NCBI GenBank assembly: GCA_018820765.1
Contig: JAHJNN010000017.1
Location: 620,001-684,000 of the forward strand
Length of the DNA: 64,000 nt
Direction of reading: 5' to 3'
Origin: Gammaproteobacteria bacterium
GTDB taxonomy: Bacteria > Pseudomonadota > Gammaproteobacteria > Burkholderiales > Thiobacillaceae
Below the pieces are notes generated by a model, which saw only the letters and a program-made list of their open reading frames with translations, was not told where the DNA came from and did not search any database. Both the position numbers and the translations under genes were made by a program. Of this stretch, positions 54,914-63,263 are shown piece by piece; position 1 is the stretch's first letter, and every line of letters starts with the position of its first letter.

Positions 54914-55369
54914 ATGCGCTACTGGCTGATGAAATCCGAACCGAGCGACGTCAGCATCGACGACCTCGCCGCCATGCCCAAGCAGAGCGTCGCCTGGTAC
55001 GGCGTGCGCAATTACCAGGCGCGCAATTTCATGCGCGACCAGATGAAGCCCGGCGACAAGGTGCTGTTCTACCATTCGTCGTGCGCCGAGCCGGGCATCG
55101 CCGGACTGGCCGAGGTCAGCGTGGCGGCGTATCCGGACGCCACCCAGTTCGATTCGAAAAACAAGTATTTCGACCCCAAGGCCACGCCTGAAACGCCGCG
55201 CTGGTTCAACGTCGACGTGAAGCTGGTGAAGAAGACGCGGCTGATGCCCTTGTCCGAAATTCGCGGCTATCCCGAACTCGCCAACATGCGCATCCTGCAA
55301 AAGGGCAACCGCCTGTCGATCACCCCGGTCGATCCGGCCGAGTACGCGTTCATCGTCAAGCAGCTCTGA
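54914..55369 (+). CDS. EVE-domain protein
   Basis: A 151-residue PUA-like EVE-domain protein. MRYWLMKSEPSDVSIDDLAA, WYGVRNYQARNFMRDQMKPGDKVLFYHSSC and LPLSEIRGYPELANMRILQKGNRLSITPV match the family (thymocyte nuclear protein 1-like), which recognises modified nucleotides. It starts 35 bp after argB and its stop overlaps the next ATG by one base (TGATG). Its function in bacteria is not firmly known. Confidence 0.94.
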   Translation: MRYWLMKSEPSDVSIDDLAAMPKQSVAWYGVRNYQARNFMRDQMKPGDKVLFYHSSCAEPGIAGLAEVSVAAYPDATQFDSKNKYFDPKATPETPRWFNVDVKLVKKTRLMPLSEIRGYPELANMRILQKGNRLSITPVDPAEYAFIVKQL

Positions 55370-56175
55370 TGCCGGAACTGGTATCCGCGCTGTTCGCGGC
55401 CTACGTCGGCCTCGGCCTGCTGGTCGGCTTCGTCGCCGGCCTCCTGGGTGTCGGCGGTGGCCTCATCATCGTGCCGGTGCTGATCATGCTGCTGCATGCG
55501 AACGACCTCGCTGCCGGCATGGAACCGCAACTGGCGCTCGGCACCTCGCTCGCCTCCATCCTGTTCACCTCGCTTTCCAGCGTGCGCGCGCACCATCGCC
55601 ACGGCGCGGTCGTCTGGCCGCTGGTGCGGCGCATCGCCCCCGGCATCGTGCTCGGCACGCTGGTTGGTGCCCTGCTGGCGGCGCAGATGTCGGCCCAGGT
55701 ATTGAAAGCGTTTTTTGTCGCCTTCCTGTTTTATGCCGCCTTCCAGATGTGGCTCGACTTCAAGCCGGCGCCGCATCGCGGGCTGCCGGGGCGCGGCGGA
55801 ACCACGCTGGCGGGCGGGGTGATCGGTGCGGTGTCGAGCTGGGTCGGCATCGGCGGCGGCACGCTGTCGGTGCCCTTCATGCTGTGGCACAACGTGACGT
55901 TGCACCGGGCGATCGCCACCTCCGCCGCAATCGGTTTCCCGATCGCCATCGCCGGCGCGACCGGCTACGTGCTGGGCGGCTGGGGCGTGCAGGGATTGCC
56001 AGAAGGCAGCCTCGGCTTTGTCTATCTGCCGGCACTCGCAGGCATCGTGGCCGGCAGCGTGCTGACCGCCCCGCTCGGCGCGCGCACCGCGCATCGCCTG
56101 CCGGTGCGGCCGCTGAAACGGATTTTTGCGCTGCTGTTGGTGACGCTGGCGCTGCGCATGGTGTGGACATACTAG
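55369..56175 (+). CDS. TauE/SafE-family sulfite/sulfonate exporter
   Basis: A 268-residue, eight-to-nine-helix membrane protein. The two internal repeats carry the glycine motifs GLLGVGGGLIIVPVLIML near residue 22 and SWVGIGGGTLSVPFML near residue 160, diagnostic of TauE/SafE (DUF81). These export sulfite, sulfoacetate or other sulfur-containing anions. It is coupled to the EVE-domain gene by a TGATG overlap. The substrate is not determined by the sequence. Confidence 0.93.
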   Translation: MPELVSALFAAYVGLGLLVGFVAGLLGVGGGLIIVPVLIMLLHANDLAAGMEPQLALGTSLASILFTSLSSVRAHHRHGAVVWPLVRRIAPGIVLGTLVGALLAAQMSAQVLKAFFVAFLFYAAFQMWLDFKPAPHRGLPGRGGTTLAGGVIGAVSSWVGIGGGTLSVPFMLWHNVTLHRAIATSAAIGFPIAIAGATGYVLGGWGVQGLPEGSLGFVYLPALAGIVAGSVLTAPLGARTAHRLPVRPLKRIFALLLVTLALRMVWTY

Positions 56176-56349
56176 CTCGCGCCAGGCTGGGCGCATGATT
56201 TAGCGCTGCGCCGCACGGATTGCACTAGATATTGAGGTGTTCCGCGAAAACCAATTTCATGCTTGAGTGGCGCTAGCGCCCACGTTAGTCTTTCGCCACA
56301 TGCCGAAAATTCATCGCATGGCCGATCAATCAAATACGCGGAGATAAAC

Positions 56350-57255
56350 ATGGCGCACCTGCAAGCTGTACGGACCACGCTGCAACCGCAGCAAAACGCA
56401 TACACGCAACTGACCACGTATTTCGATCCGCATAGCCAGATCGCCTGGGGCTACATGCATGCGGAACCTCGCCCATGTTTCACGCCCACCATTCTGCGGG
56501 AGCTGCTGTCCTGGGGGAGCAGCATGGTCGGCATGATCGACGACCCTGCACAGATGGACGTGAAATATTTCGTTCTGGCGTCGAGCGTGCCCGACGCGTT
56601 CAGCCTGGGGGGCGATCTCAATCTTTTCCTGCAGCATATCGCGGCGCGTGACCGGGACGCGCTGTATCGCTATGCCATTTCCTGCATCGATTGCTCGTAT
56701 GCGGTGCACAGCCACCTGAACCGGCCCAATGTGACGAGCATCGCCCTGGTCCAGGGACAGGCACTCGGGGGCGGGTTCGAAAGCGCACTGGCCGCCAAGG
56801 TGCTGATCGCCGAACGCGGTGCCAGGATGGGGCTGCCGGAAATCCTGTTCAATCTGTTTCCGGGCATGGGCGCGATGACCTTTTTGGGGCGCCGGGTCGG
56901 CCACCACCAGGCCGAAAAAATCATCCTCAGCGGAAAGCTCTATCTCGCCGAGGAACTGTACGACATGGGGGTGGTGGACGTGCTGGCCGAGCCGGGCGAG
57001 GGTGAAGGCGCGGTCTATGACTATGTCCGCCGCGAGGAAAAGGCCCGCAACGGGATCATGGCCCTGCGCGCCGCACGCGAGATCAGCCAGCCGGTGTCGT
57101 ACGACGAATTGGTGCGCATCACCGAGGTCTGGGTGGATGCGGCCTTGCGGCTCGAGCCGAAGGATTTGCGGATGATGGAACGGCTGGTCAGTCGGCAGAC
57201 GGGCAAGGCTGAGACGGCGATTGCGACCGTGCCGTCAAATGCCTTCAGCGCGTAA
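56350..57255 (+). CDS. rpfF: DSF synthase RpfF (crotonase family)
   Basis: A 301-residue crotonase-fold enzyme making cis-2-unsaturated fatty acid signals. The two catalytic glutamates of RpfF are present: Glu144 in LGGGFESALAA and Glu164 in GLPEILFNLFPGMGAM. LGGDLNLFL is the conserved substrate region. A GGAG ribosome-binding site seven bases before ATG 56350 gives MAHLQAV. It is convergent with rpfC, overlapping its 3' end by 21 bp, and with rpfG forms the full signal module. Confidence 0.94.
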   Translation: MAHLQAVRTTLQPQQNAYTQLTTYFDPHSQIAWGYMHAEPRPCFTPTILRELLSWGSSMVGMIDDPAQMDVKYFVLASSVPDAFSLGGDLNLFLQHIAARDRDALYRYAISCIDCSYAVHSHLNRPNVTSIALVQGQALGGGFESALAAKVLIAERGARMGLPEILFNLFPGMGAMTFLGRRVGHHQAEKIILSGKLYLAEELYDMGVVDVLAEPGEGEGAVYDYVRREEKARNGIMALRAAREISQPVSYDELVRITEVWVDAALRLEPKDLRMMERLVSRQTGKAETAIATVPSNAFSA

Positions 57256-59751
57256 CTTGCGGTCCAGATAAGTGGTCAGGGCGGTTTGCGCACCGACGAG
57301 CGCAAACCGGACTTCTTCCAGTTTCTGGCCGGCCGCCGCGCCGCTTATTTCGTAGGGCTTGATGCGTTCGGCCTCGGCGCAACACTGCGCCAGCTGGTTG
57401 GCGCCGACGTCGCTGGCGCCGCCCTTGAGCTTGTGCAGGTGGTCGCGCCACTGGCCGTAGTCCTGGGCGGTCAAGGCGAGTTCGATGTCGCGCAACGCGC
57501 GTTCGCTGTCTTCCGAAAAACTGGCCAGCAAATCCTGTACGAAGGCCGGTCCACCCATCAGGGCCAGGTCATTCAATATCGACTCTTCCAGTTCCGATGC
57601 CGGCTCTGCATGGGGGGCGGCAACGGCGTGCGACTGCTGACCGGCCAGCTGGGCGATCATCTCGACCAGTTCGCGGCTGTTGACCGGCTTGGTGAGGAAG
57701 GCGTCCGCCCCGGCGTCCTCGCAGGCCACCTGTGCTTCGGCGCGCGCGTCGGCGGTGAGCATGATGATGGGCAGATGGCCTTTTTCCATGAAGCGCCAGC
57801 GCTGCACCACCTCGGGCCCCGACAGCTGCGGCATGTGCATGTCGACGATGGCGAGGTGGTAAGGCTGGTCGGCGGATTCGAGCATGGCCAGCGCCTCCTC
57901 GCCGTCGTGCGCCAGGAAGGAGTGGTGTCCGGCGTGCTCGAGCAGACCGCGAATCACCCGCTGGTTGACCGGATTGTCCTCCGCCACCAGGATGCGCAGC
58001 CCGGCGACGTTCCCGGCCTGGGCCTGGAAATGGTTGGCCAGCGAAACCACGTTGGGGGGCATGTCGTGGCTGACCACGGCGTGAATGGCGTTGAACAGCA
58101 GCGTGGAATTGACCGGCGTCCGCAGCACCGAGGCATAGCCCGCGCGTAACAGCTGCGCATCGAGTGCCGGCTCGACGTTGAGGTCGGATTCGATGAGGAT
58201 GATGGGCAACGCCGCCAGGCTGGGGTCGTCGCGCAACAAATGCAGGAAGGCGACGGCGTCGCCCGGCAGCGCAGAGCGTTCCACCACCACCGCGCCGAGC
58301 GGTGTGCCGCCCGACAAATAGGCGGATAGTTCGGCAGCGAGCCGGGTGGTGTTGTCCACCGACACGGTCTCGGCACCCCAGTTTCGGATCACCATCTGCA
58401 GCCGGATGGTCAGCTCGGCCCCGGCCAGAATCGCCACCCGCATCGGGGCCTCGAAATGTTCGCTCGCCACCGGGACGATCGTTGTTTGCAGCGCAAACGG
58501 CAGCTCGAACCAGATGGTCGTGCCTTCGCCTTCGCGGCTGTGCAGGCCGATCTGGCCGCCCAGGGTTTCCACCAGCTGCTTGGCGATGGTCGTGCCGAGC
58601 CCGGTTCCGCCGAAGCGGCGGGTGACGGACGGATCGGCCTGGGTGAAGCTGTCGAAGATGCGCGCCTGCGCCGCTTCCGGAATGCCGATGCCGGTGTCGA
58701 CGATTTCAAAGCGCAGCCGCTGCGGCTGGCCCATCCCGACCGGGCGGATATACACATCGATCCGTCCGTGCTCGGTGAACTTGATGGCATTGCCGATGAG
58801 GTTGATGAGGACCTGGCGCAGATGGCGCGCGTCGCCGTGCAGCTGGAACGGCGTCTGCGGCGCCATGTGCGCCGCCAGAACCAGGCCCTTGCCCTGCGCC
58901 TGGGATTCCATCATTGCGGTCGTGCCGTTGATCAGGCGATGCAGGTCGAAGTCCTCGTCCGTGGTGACGATCCGGCCGGCCTCGATGCGCGAGATGTCGA
59001 GCACGTTGTCGATCAGCTCCAGCAGGGCGTGGGCCGATGCGCTGATGATGTGGGAAAACTCCTTTTGCTCCTTGTTGAGCGGGGTTTCCACCAGCAGATC
59101 GGCGACGCCGATGACGCCGTTCAGCGGTGTGCGCAGCTCATGACTCATGTTGGCGAGAAAACGGGATTTGGCCAGGCTGGCTTCATGTTCGCGCTTGACC
59201 GCGGCATGCAACTGTTTCAGCAGACTGGATGCATAAAGCGGGATCACGATGAGCGTGAGCCAGATGCCCCACCACAGCGGCGTATGCGCTTGCCAGAAGG
59301 GATTGAACTGGTAAACGATGATGAATCCGGCGACCGACGCGATCGTCGAGACATGCAGGTAGGGCATTCCATAGCGGAAGCCGTTCCCCAGGGTGACCCA
59401 CAAATACGTCGCGACGATGGGCGCGCCGGTTTCATTCGAGATCGCCAGCATGTAGGTGGCTACGGTGAAGTCATGCAGCATGCCGATGCTGCGACGGGCG
59501 ACGGAGACCTCCGTATCGAGGAGCGAACCCATCAACAGCGAGAGCGAGATGAGCGTCAGGCCCAGTCCGAGAAAATGGGCCTGCGCATCGATCGCAGGGC
59601 TGTGCTCGAGGCCCCCGAGCGAGAAATACAGGTAGAAACCCACAACGATGCACAGGCGAATCAGCGCCTGCTGAAACTCGCTGTCCGGCCGCGCACGAAT
59701 CCGCTCCTGCAGGCGTCTGGCGAAATCGGGAAGCGGGAGCCGGGTCAGCAT
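57235..59751 (-). CDS. rpfC: Hybrid sensor kinase RpfC (DSF receptor)
   Basis: An 838-residue hybrid kinase with the RpfC layout: an N-terminal membrane region with about five helices (residues 27-175), a short periplasmic/cytoplasmic linker, His204 in SHELRTPLNGVIG, an ATPase domain (NAIKFTEHG, GTGLGTTIAKQLV), a degenerate receiver-like segment, a C-terminal receiver with VDMHMPQLSGPEV, and an HPt domain with LHKLKGGASDVGA. This matches Xanthomonas RpfC, which senses DSF and phosphorylates RpfG. It is the second gene of the leftward pair, nine bases after rpfG. Confidence 0.92.
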   Translation of the reverse strand: MLTRLPLPDFARRLQERIRARPDSEFQQALIRLCIVVGFYLYFSLGGLEHSPAIDAQAHFLGLGLTLISLSLLMGSLLDTEVSVARRSIGMLHDFTVATYMLAISNETGAPIVATYLWVTLGNGFRYGMPYLHVSTIASVAGFIIVYQFNPFWQAHTPLWWGIWLTLIVIPLYASSLLKQLHAAVKREHEASLAKSRFLANMSHELRTPLNGVIGVADLLVETPLNKEQKEFSHIISASAHALLELIDNVLDISRIEAGRIVTTDEDFDLHRLINGTTAMMESQAQGKGLVLAAHMAPQTPFQLHGDARHLRQVLINLIGNAIKFTEHGRIDVYIRPVGMGQPQRLRFEIVDTGIGIPEAAQARIFDSFTQADPSVTRRFGGTGLGTTIAKQLVETLGGQIGLHSREGEGTTIWFELPFALQTTIVPVASEHFEAPMRVAILAGAELTIRLQMVIRNWGAETVSVDNTTRLAAELSAYLSGGTPLGAVVVERSALPGDAVAFLHLLRDDPSLAALPIILIESDLNVEPALDAQLLRAGYASVLRTPVNSTLLFNAIHAVVSHDMPPNVVSLANHFQAQAGNVAGLRILVAEDNPVNQRVIRGLLEHAGHHSFLAHDGEEALAMLESADQPYHLAIVDMHMPQLSGPEVVQRWRFMEKGHLPIIMLTADARAEAQVACEDAGADAFLTKPVNSRELVEMIAQLAGQQSHAVAAPHAEPASELEESILNDLALMGGPAFVQDLLASFSEDSERALRDIELALTAQDYGQWRDHLHKLKGGASDVGANQLAQCCAEAERIKPYEISGAAAGQKLEEVRFALVGAQTALTTYLDRKLRAEGI

Positions 59752-59760
59752 GCGCGCGGC

Positions 59761-60882
59761 TCAGTCGGAAAGGTCGCCCAGTTCGCGCATGATGTCGGCC
59801 ACCGTGTCGATGCGCAGCTCGAATGCACGCACACAGGCGGGGTCGAAATGTTTGCCGCTTTCGGAGCGGATGTAGTGCAGTGATTCCTGAAACGACCACG
59901 CGCGCTTGTAGGGGCGATTGGAGGTGAGTGCATCGAACACGTCGGCGACCGCCGCAATACGGGCCGGCAGGGGGATATTCTCGCCGGTCAGACCCTGCGG
60001 ATAGCCGGTGCCGTCGAATTTCTCGTGGTGGCCCAGCGCGATCACTGCGCCCATCTGCAGGTAGCGCGAAGGACTGTCATCGAGGATGCCGTGCCCGATC
60101 AGCGGGTGCGTGCGCATGATCGCCTGTTCCTCCGGCGTGTGGCGGCCGGGCTTCATCAGGATCTGATCGGGGATGCCGATCTTGCCGATGTCGTGCATCG
60201 GTGCCGCCGCTTCGATCTCGTCGCACTCCATTGCGGTGAGCTTGAGTTCCTCGGCGACCAGGCGGGCGTATTTCGCCATGCGGATGATGTGGTTGCCGGT
60301 TTCCTCGTCCCGGTATTCACCGGCCTTGGCCAGTTTCAGCAGGGTTTCGCGTTCGCGCGTGCGGACTTCGCGGGTGGCCAGCATCACCTGCTCTTCCAGC
60401 CATTGGGCGCGATCGGCCACCACCCGCTGGCTGCGGCGCAGCGCCAGCAGATTGAGGCAGCGGGCGCGGCATTCCTGCGGGTCGATCGGGCGGGTCAGAA
60501 AATCGGTGGCGCCGTTTTCCAGCGCCTGATAACGCACCTGGCGGTCTTCCACTACGGTGACGATGATGACCGGCACGTCGGCCAGGCGGCGCTCGGCGCG
60601 GATGCGGCGGGTGAACTCGATGCCGTCCATGCCCGGCATCCGGTAGTCGGTGATAATGAGATCCGGCGTCACGAGTTTCATCTGCGCCAGCGCTTCCTGC
60701 GGATCCTCGAAGCTTTCCACCACCACCCCGGGCTCCAGGGTGCGTGCCAGGCCTTCGAGCAGCCTGCGCGCGGTGCTGCGATCGTCGACGATCACCACCC
60801 GAGCGCTGCCGCGCGGGCGCACGTCTCGCGGCGGTGCGGTCGGCGGGGTCGGTGTCACGACGCGCAACGGCTTGGCGATCAC
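59761..60882 (-). CDS. rpfG: HD-GYP response regulator RpfG
   Basis: A 373-residue regulator. The receiver domain has VVIVDDRSTARRLLEGL and the phospho-accepting Asp in LIITDYRMPGMDGIEF; the output domain is an HD-GYP phosphodiesterase with MHDIGKIGIPD (HD) and HHEKFDGTGYPQGL (HHExxDGxGYP). RpfG degrades cyclic-di-GMP after phosphorylation by RpfC. It is transcribed leftward ahead of rpfC. Together they lower c-di-GMP in response to DSF. Confidence 0.96.
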   Translation of the reverse strand: MIAKPLRVVTPTPPTAPPRDVRPRGSARVVIVDDRSTARRLLEGLARTLEPGVVVESFEDPQEALAQMKLVTPDLIITDYRMPGMDGIEFTRRIRAERRLADVPVIIVTVVEDRQVRYQALENGATDFLTRPIDPQECRARCLNLLALRRSQRVVADRAQWLEEQVMLATREVRTRERETLLKLAKAGEYRDEETGNHIIRMAKYARLVAEELKLTAMECDEIEAAAPMHDIGKIGIPDQILMKPGRHTPEEQAIMRTHPLIGHGILDDSPSRYLQMGAVIALGHHEKFDGTGYPQGLTGENIPLPARIAAVADVFDALTSNRPYKRAWSFQESLHYIRSESGKHFDPACVRAFELRIDTVADIMRELGDLSD

Positions 60883-60972
60883 TCTTGTTCTACCTTGAAC
60901 GGTGGATAATTGATTGGTTTCATTGAATTATCGGGTTCGGAACTACAAACTTTAACGCGCAGGAGACGGGAA

Positions 60973-61728
60973 ATGAAGAAAAACATTTTGATTGGCCTGG
61001 CCGCCGGAGTGACGGCGCTGCTTTCGATGAGCGCCCTGGCCGCGGCCGGCGTGGCTGATTACGCCCGCGAAAAGAAGTGGGCGGACGAGGTGGTTCCCGG
61101 GCTGGTGGTGGGCGATCCGGTCTATCTGCAAACCCCGCGCGGGCACCACAAATTCCTGACCCTGTTCACGCCCGCGGCGGGCACCGCCAAGGCGGCCATT
61201 GTCGTGCACGGCCTGGGGATCCACCCCGACTGGGGCATGGTGGGAACCCTGCGCACCGAGCTGTCCGACCGTGGTTTCACCACGCTGTCGATCCAGATGC
61301 CGATCCTGGCCGTAGACGCCCAGAGCGAGGCCTATCCCCCGACCTTCCCCGAGGCGGCCGAGCGCATAGCCGAGGCGGTCGCCTTTCTCAAGGGCAAGGG
61401 TTATAAGCAGATTGCCATCGTCTCCCACAGCATGGGGTCGCGCATGAGCCACGTCTACGTGTCGGGTACGCCCGACCCGGCGGTCAAGTCGTGGGCCAGC
61501 CTGGGGATCTCGGTCGGCGACTACACGGCGCTGAAACTGCCGATCCTGGATCTCTACGGCGACAACGACCTGCCGCCGGTGCTGGCGAACGCGGCCAAGC
61601 GCAAGCAAAGCTTCGCGGCCGCGGGTTCAAGGCAGGTGAAGATCGGCCGCGCCGATCACTTCTTCACCGGCCGCGAAGGGGAAATGGTCGAGACCGTGGC
61701 GGATTTCCTGAATGCGACGCTGAAATAG
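60973..61728 (+). CDS. DUF3530-like alpha/beta hydrolase, exported
   Basis: A 251-residue protein with a signal peptide MKKNILIGLAAGVTALLSMS ending near ALA-AAG and an alpha/beta-hydrolase core: VVHGLGIHPDWGM (oxyanion-hole HG), the nucleophile-elbow variant VSHSMGSRM (Ser in SHSMGS), YGDNDLPPV with an acidic residue, and GRADHFFTGR with the His. A catalytic triad is therefore likely. It resembles DUF3530 periplasmic hydrolases of unknown substrate. An AGGAGACGGG precedes ATG 60973. A perfect hairpin terminator follows. Confidence 0.85.
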   Translation: MKKNILIGLAAGVTALLSMSALAAAGVADYAREKKWADEVVPGLVVGDPVYLQTPRGHHKFLTLFTPAAGTAKAAIVVHGLGIHPDWGMVGTLRTELSDRGFTTLSIQMPILAVDAQSEAYPPTFPEAAERIAEAVAFLKGKGYKQIAIVSHSMGSRMSHVYVSGTPDPAVKSWASLGISVGDYTALKLPILDLYGDNDLPPVLANAAKRKQSFAAAGSRQVKIGRADHFFTGREGEMVETVADFLNATLK

Positions 61729-61746
61729 GCCACGGCCGCAGCCAAC

Positions 61747-61774
61747 AAAAAGCCCCGCCGAAGCGGGGCTTTTT
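61747..61774. terminator. Bidirectional intrinsic terminator
   Basis: Arms AAAAAGCCCCGC (61747-61758) and GCGGGGCTTTTT (61763-61774) pair perfectly around CGAA. It serves the hydrolase gene on the plus strand and the convergent YeeE permease gene on the minus strand. Confidence 0.93.
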
Positions 61775-61799
61775 CGTGGGCAGGGGAACTGCGCCGGAT

Positions 61800-63062
61800 T
61801 TACACCGCCTCCAGCTTGCGCATGCCGGCGGGCAGCAGCTTGAGGTCGACCAGCGCAGTGACGAAGGCCTTCGCGAAGGTGGCGTCGGCTTCGTACACCA
61901 TCTTGTAGTACTGCACCTTCATGGTGAGGGCGCTGCCGAGCACAATGGCGACGAAGGTGAGGATGGAGCCCAGCGCCAGGGTGGAGAAGCCGGTGATCCC
62001 CTGGCCGATGGTGCAGCCCATCGACAGCACGCCGCCGAAGCCCATCAGGGTGGCGCCGATCAGATGGTTGAAGAAATCGCGGCCGGAGGCGAACCATTCA
62101 ATGCGGAAGCTGCGCGAAATCAGCGACCACAGCAGGGAACCGGCGATCACGCCGGCCAGCGCCATGATGCCGAAGGTGAGCAGGGTGCGGTCGAAGCCAT
62201 TGGCTGCGTAGCCCAGCGTTTGCCCCATCGGATTGATGAAGGTGAAGGACTGCGAGGCGAGTGCGGCGGTGGAGGCGGGCTTGACCGCGTCGGCCGGCGC
62301 ATACAGTTCCCAGTCCTGCACGTAGGATTGCAGCGACAGCACGTCGCCGTCGGCGTTCACCGTGATGTTGCTGGTGACATACCAGGCGGCGAGCACGGCG
62401 AGGCCGACCACGAGGCCGCCGAGGATGTTGTCGAAGCTGCCGCGGAACTCGGCCGACTTGAAGGCCCACACCAGCATCAGGCCGCCGATGACGGCGCCCA
62501 TCACCATGCGGCCGGTGGCGACGTTGTCGCCGAACAGCATGGCGCCGAGGTCCTGGTTGGTGGTCAGCGCGACCGCGGCCGGGTTGGTCCACGAATAGAA
62601 CAGGGTCGAATACAGCGTCTTGTCGCTGCCCGGGAAGGGATTGATCATGAAATAGGCGATCAGGGCGATGATCAGCAGCACCATGACCGACTTGAGGTTG
62701 CCGCCGCCAACGCGGATCAGCGTCTTGTTGCCGCAGCCGGAGGCGAGCGTCATGCCGATGCCGAACAGCAGGCCACCCAGCACGTTTTCCAGCCACACGA
62801 GATTGGTCTGGCGGTAGGGCGGGAAGGTGCTGCTGACGTTCACCAGGCCGGCCGCTTCGAGGCCCATCACGCCCAGCACGCCGACCGCGATGGCCAGTAT
62901 CCAGGCGCGCATGCGGCCGGTGTCGCCCATGTTGACCCAGTCGGAGACCGCACCCATGGTGCAGAAGTTGGTCTTGTTGACGACGGCGCCCATGATCAGG
63001 GCGACCGCAAAGGTCGACCACAGGAAAAACGACTGAGCGCTTGCGAAATCTTCGTAGATCAT
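61800..63062 (-). CDS. YeeE/YedE-family sulfur-compound permease
   Basis: A 420-residue membrane protein with about ten helices. Conserved cysteine motifs of the YeeE/YedE (TsuA-like) family are present: KTNFCTMGAVSDWVNMGD at about residue 30, LASGCGNKTLIRVGGGN at about residue 107, and LSMGCTIGQGITGFSTLALG in the second half. Related proteins import thiosulfate by cysteine relay. The protein is longer than the E. coli YeeE. It has its own 201-bp upstream region with no gene. Substrate is inferred from the family. Confidence 0.92.
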   Translation of the reverse strand: MIYEDFASAQSFFLWSTFAVALIMGAVVNKTNFCTMGAVSDWVNMGDTGRMRAWILAIAVGVLGVMGLEAAGLVNVSSTFPPYRQTNLVWLENVLGGLLFGIGMTLASGCGNKTLIRVGGGNLKSVMVLLIIALIAYFMINPFPGSDKTLYSTLFYSWTNPAAVALTTNQDLGAMLFGDNVATGRMVMGAVIGGLMLVWAFKSAEFRGSFDNILGGLVVGLAVLAAWYVTSNITVNADGDVLSLQSYVQDWELYAPADAVKPASTAALASQSFTFINPMGQTLGYAANGFDRTLLTFGIMALAGVIAGSLLWSLISRSFRIEWFASGRDFFNHLIGATLMGFGGVLSMGCTIGQGITGFSTLALGSILTFVAIVLGSALTMKVQYYKMVYEADATFAKAFVTALVDLKLLPAGMRKLEAV

Positions 63063-63263
63063 GACTCTATCTCTCGTTGGAATGAGGGGGAACGGCGGGT
63101 TGGAACGAGGGAAACGGCGTGCACCGCACGTGTCCGGATGGAAGGCGAAATTCTAATGGTTTCGCCCTAAATGGCAACGGATCGAGGACGTCGGGAACCG
63201 GTCCATTCTTGCCGTTTACGAAAAGACCGGTTTGTGTTTAAGGGTTGGTTCGAGAGGTAAGGC

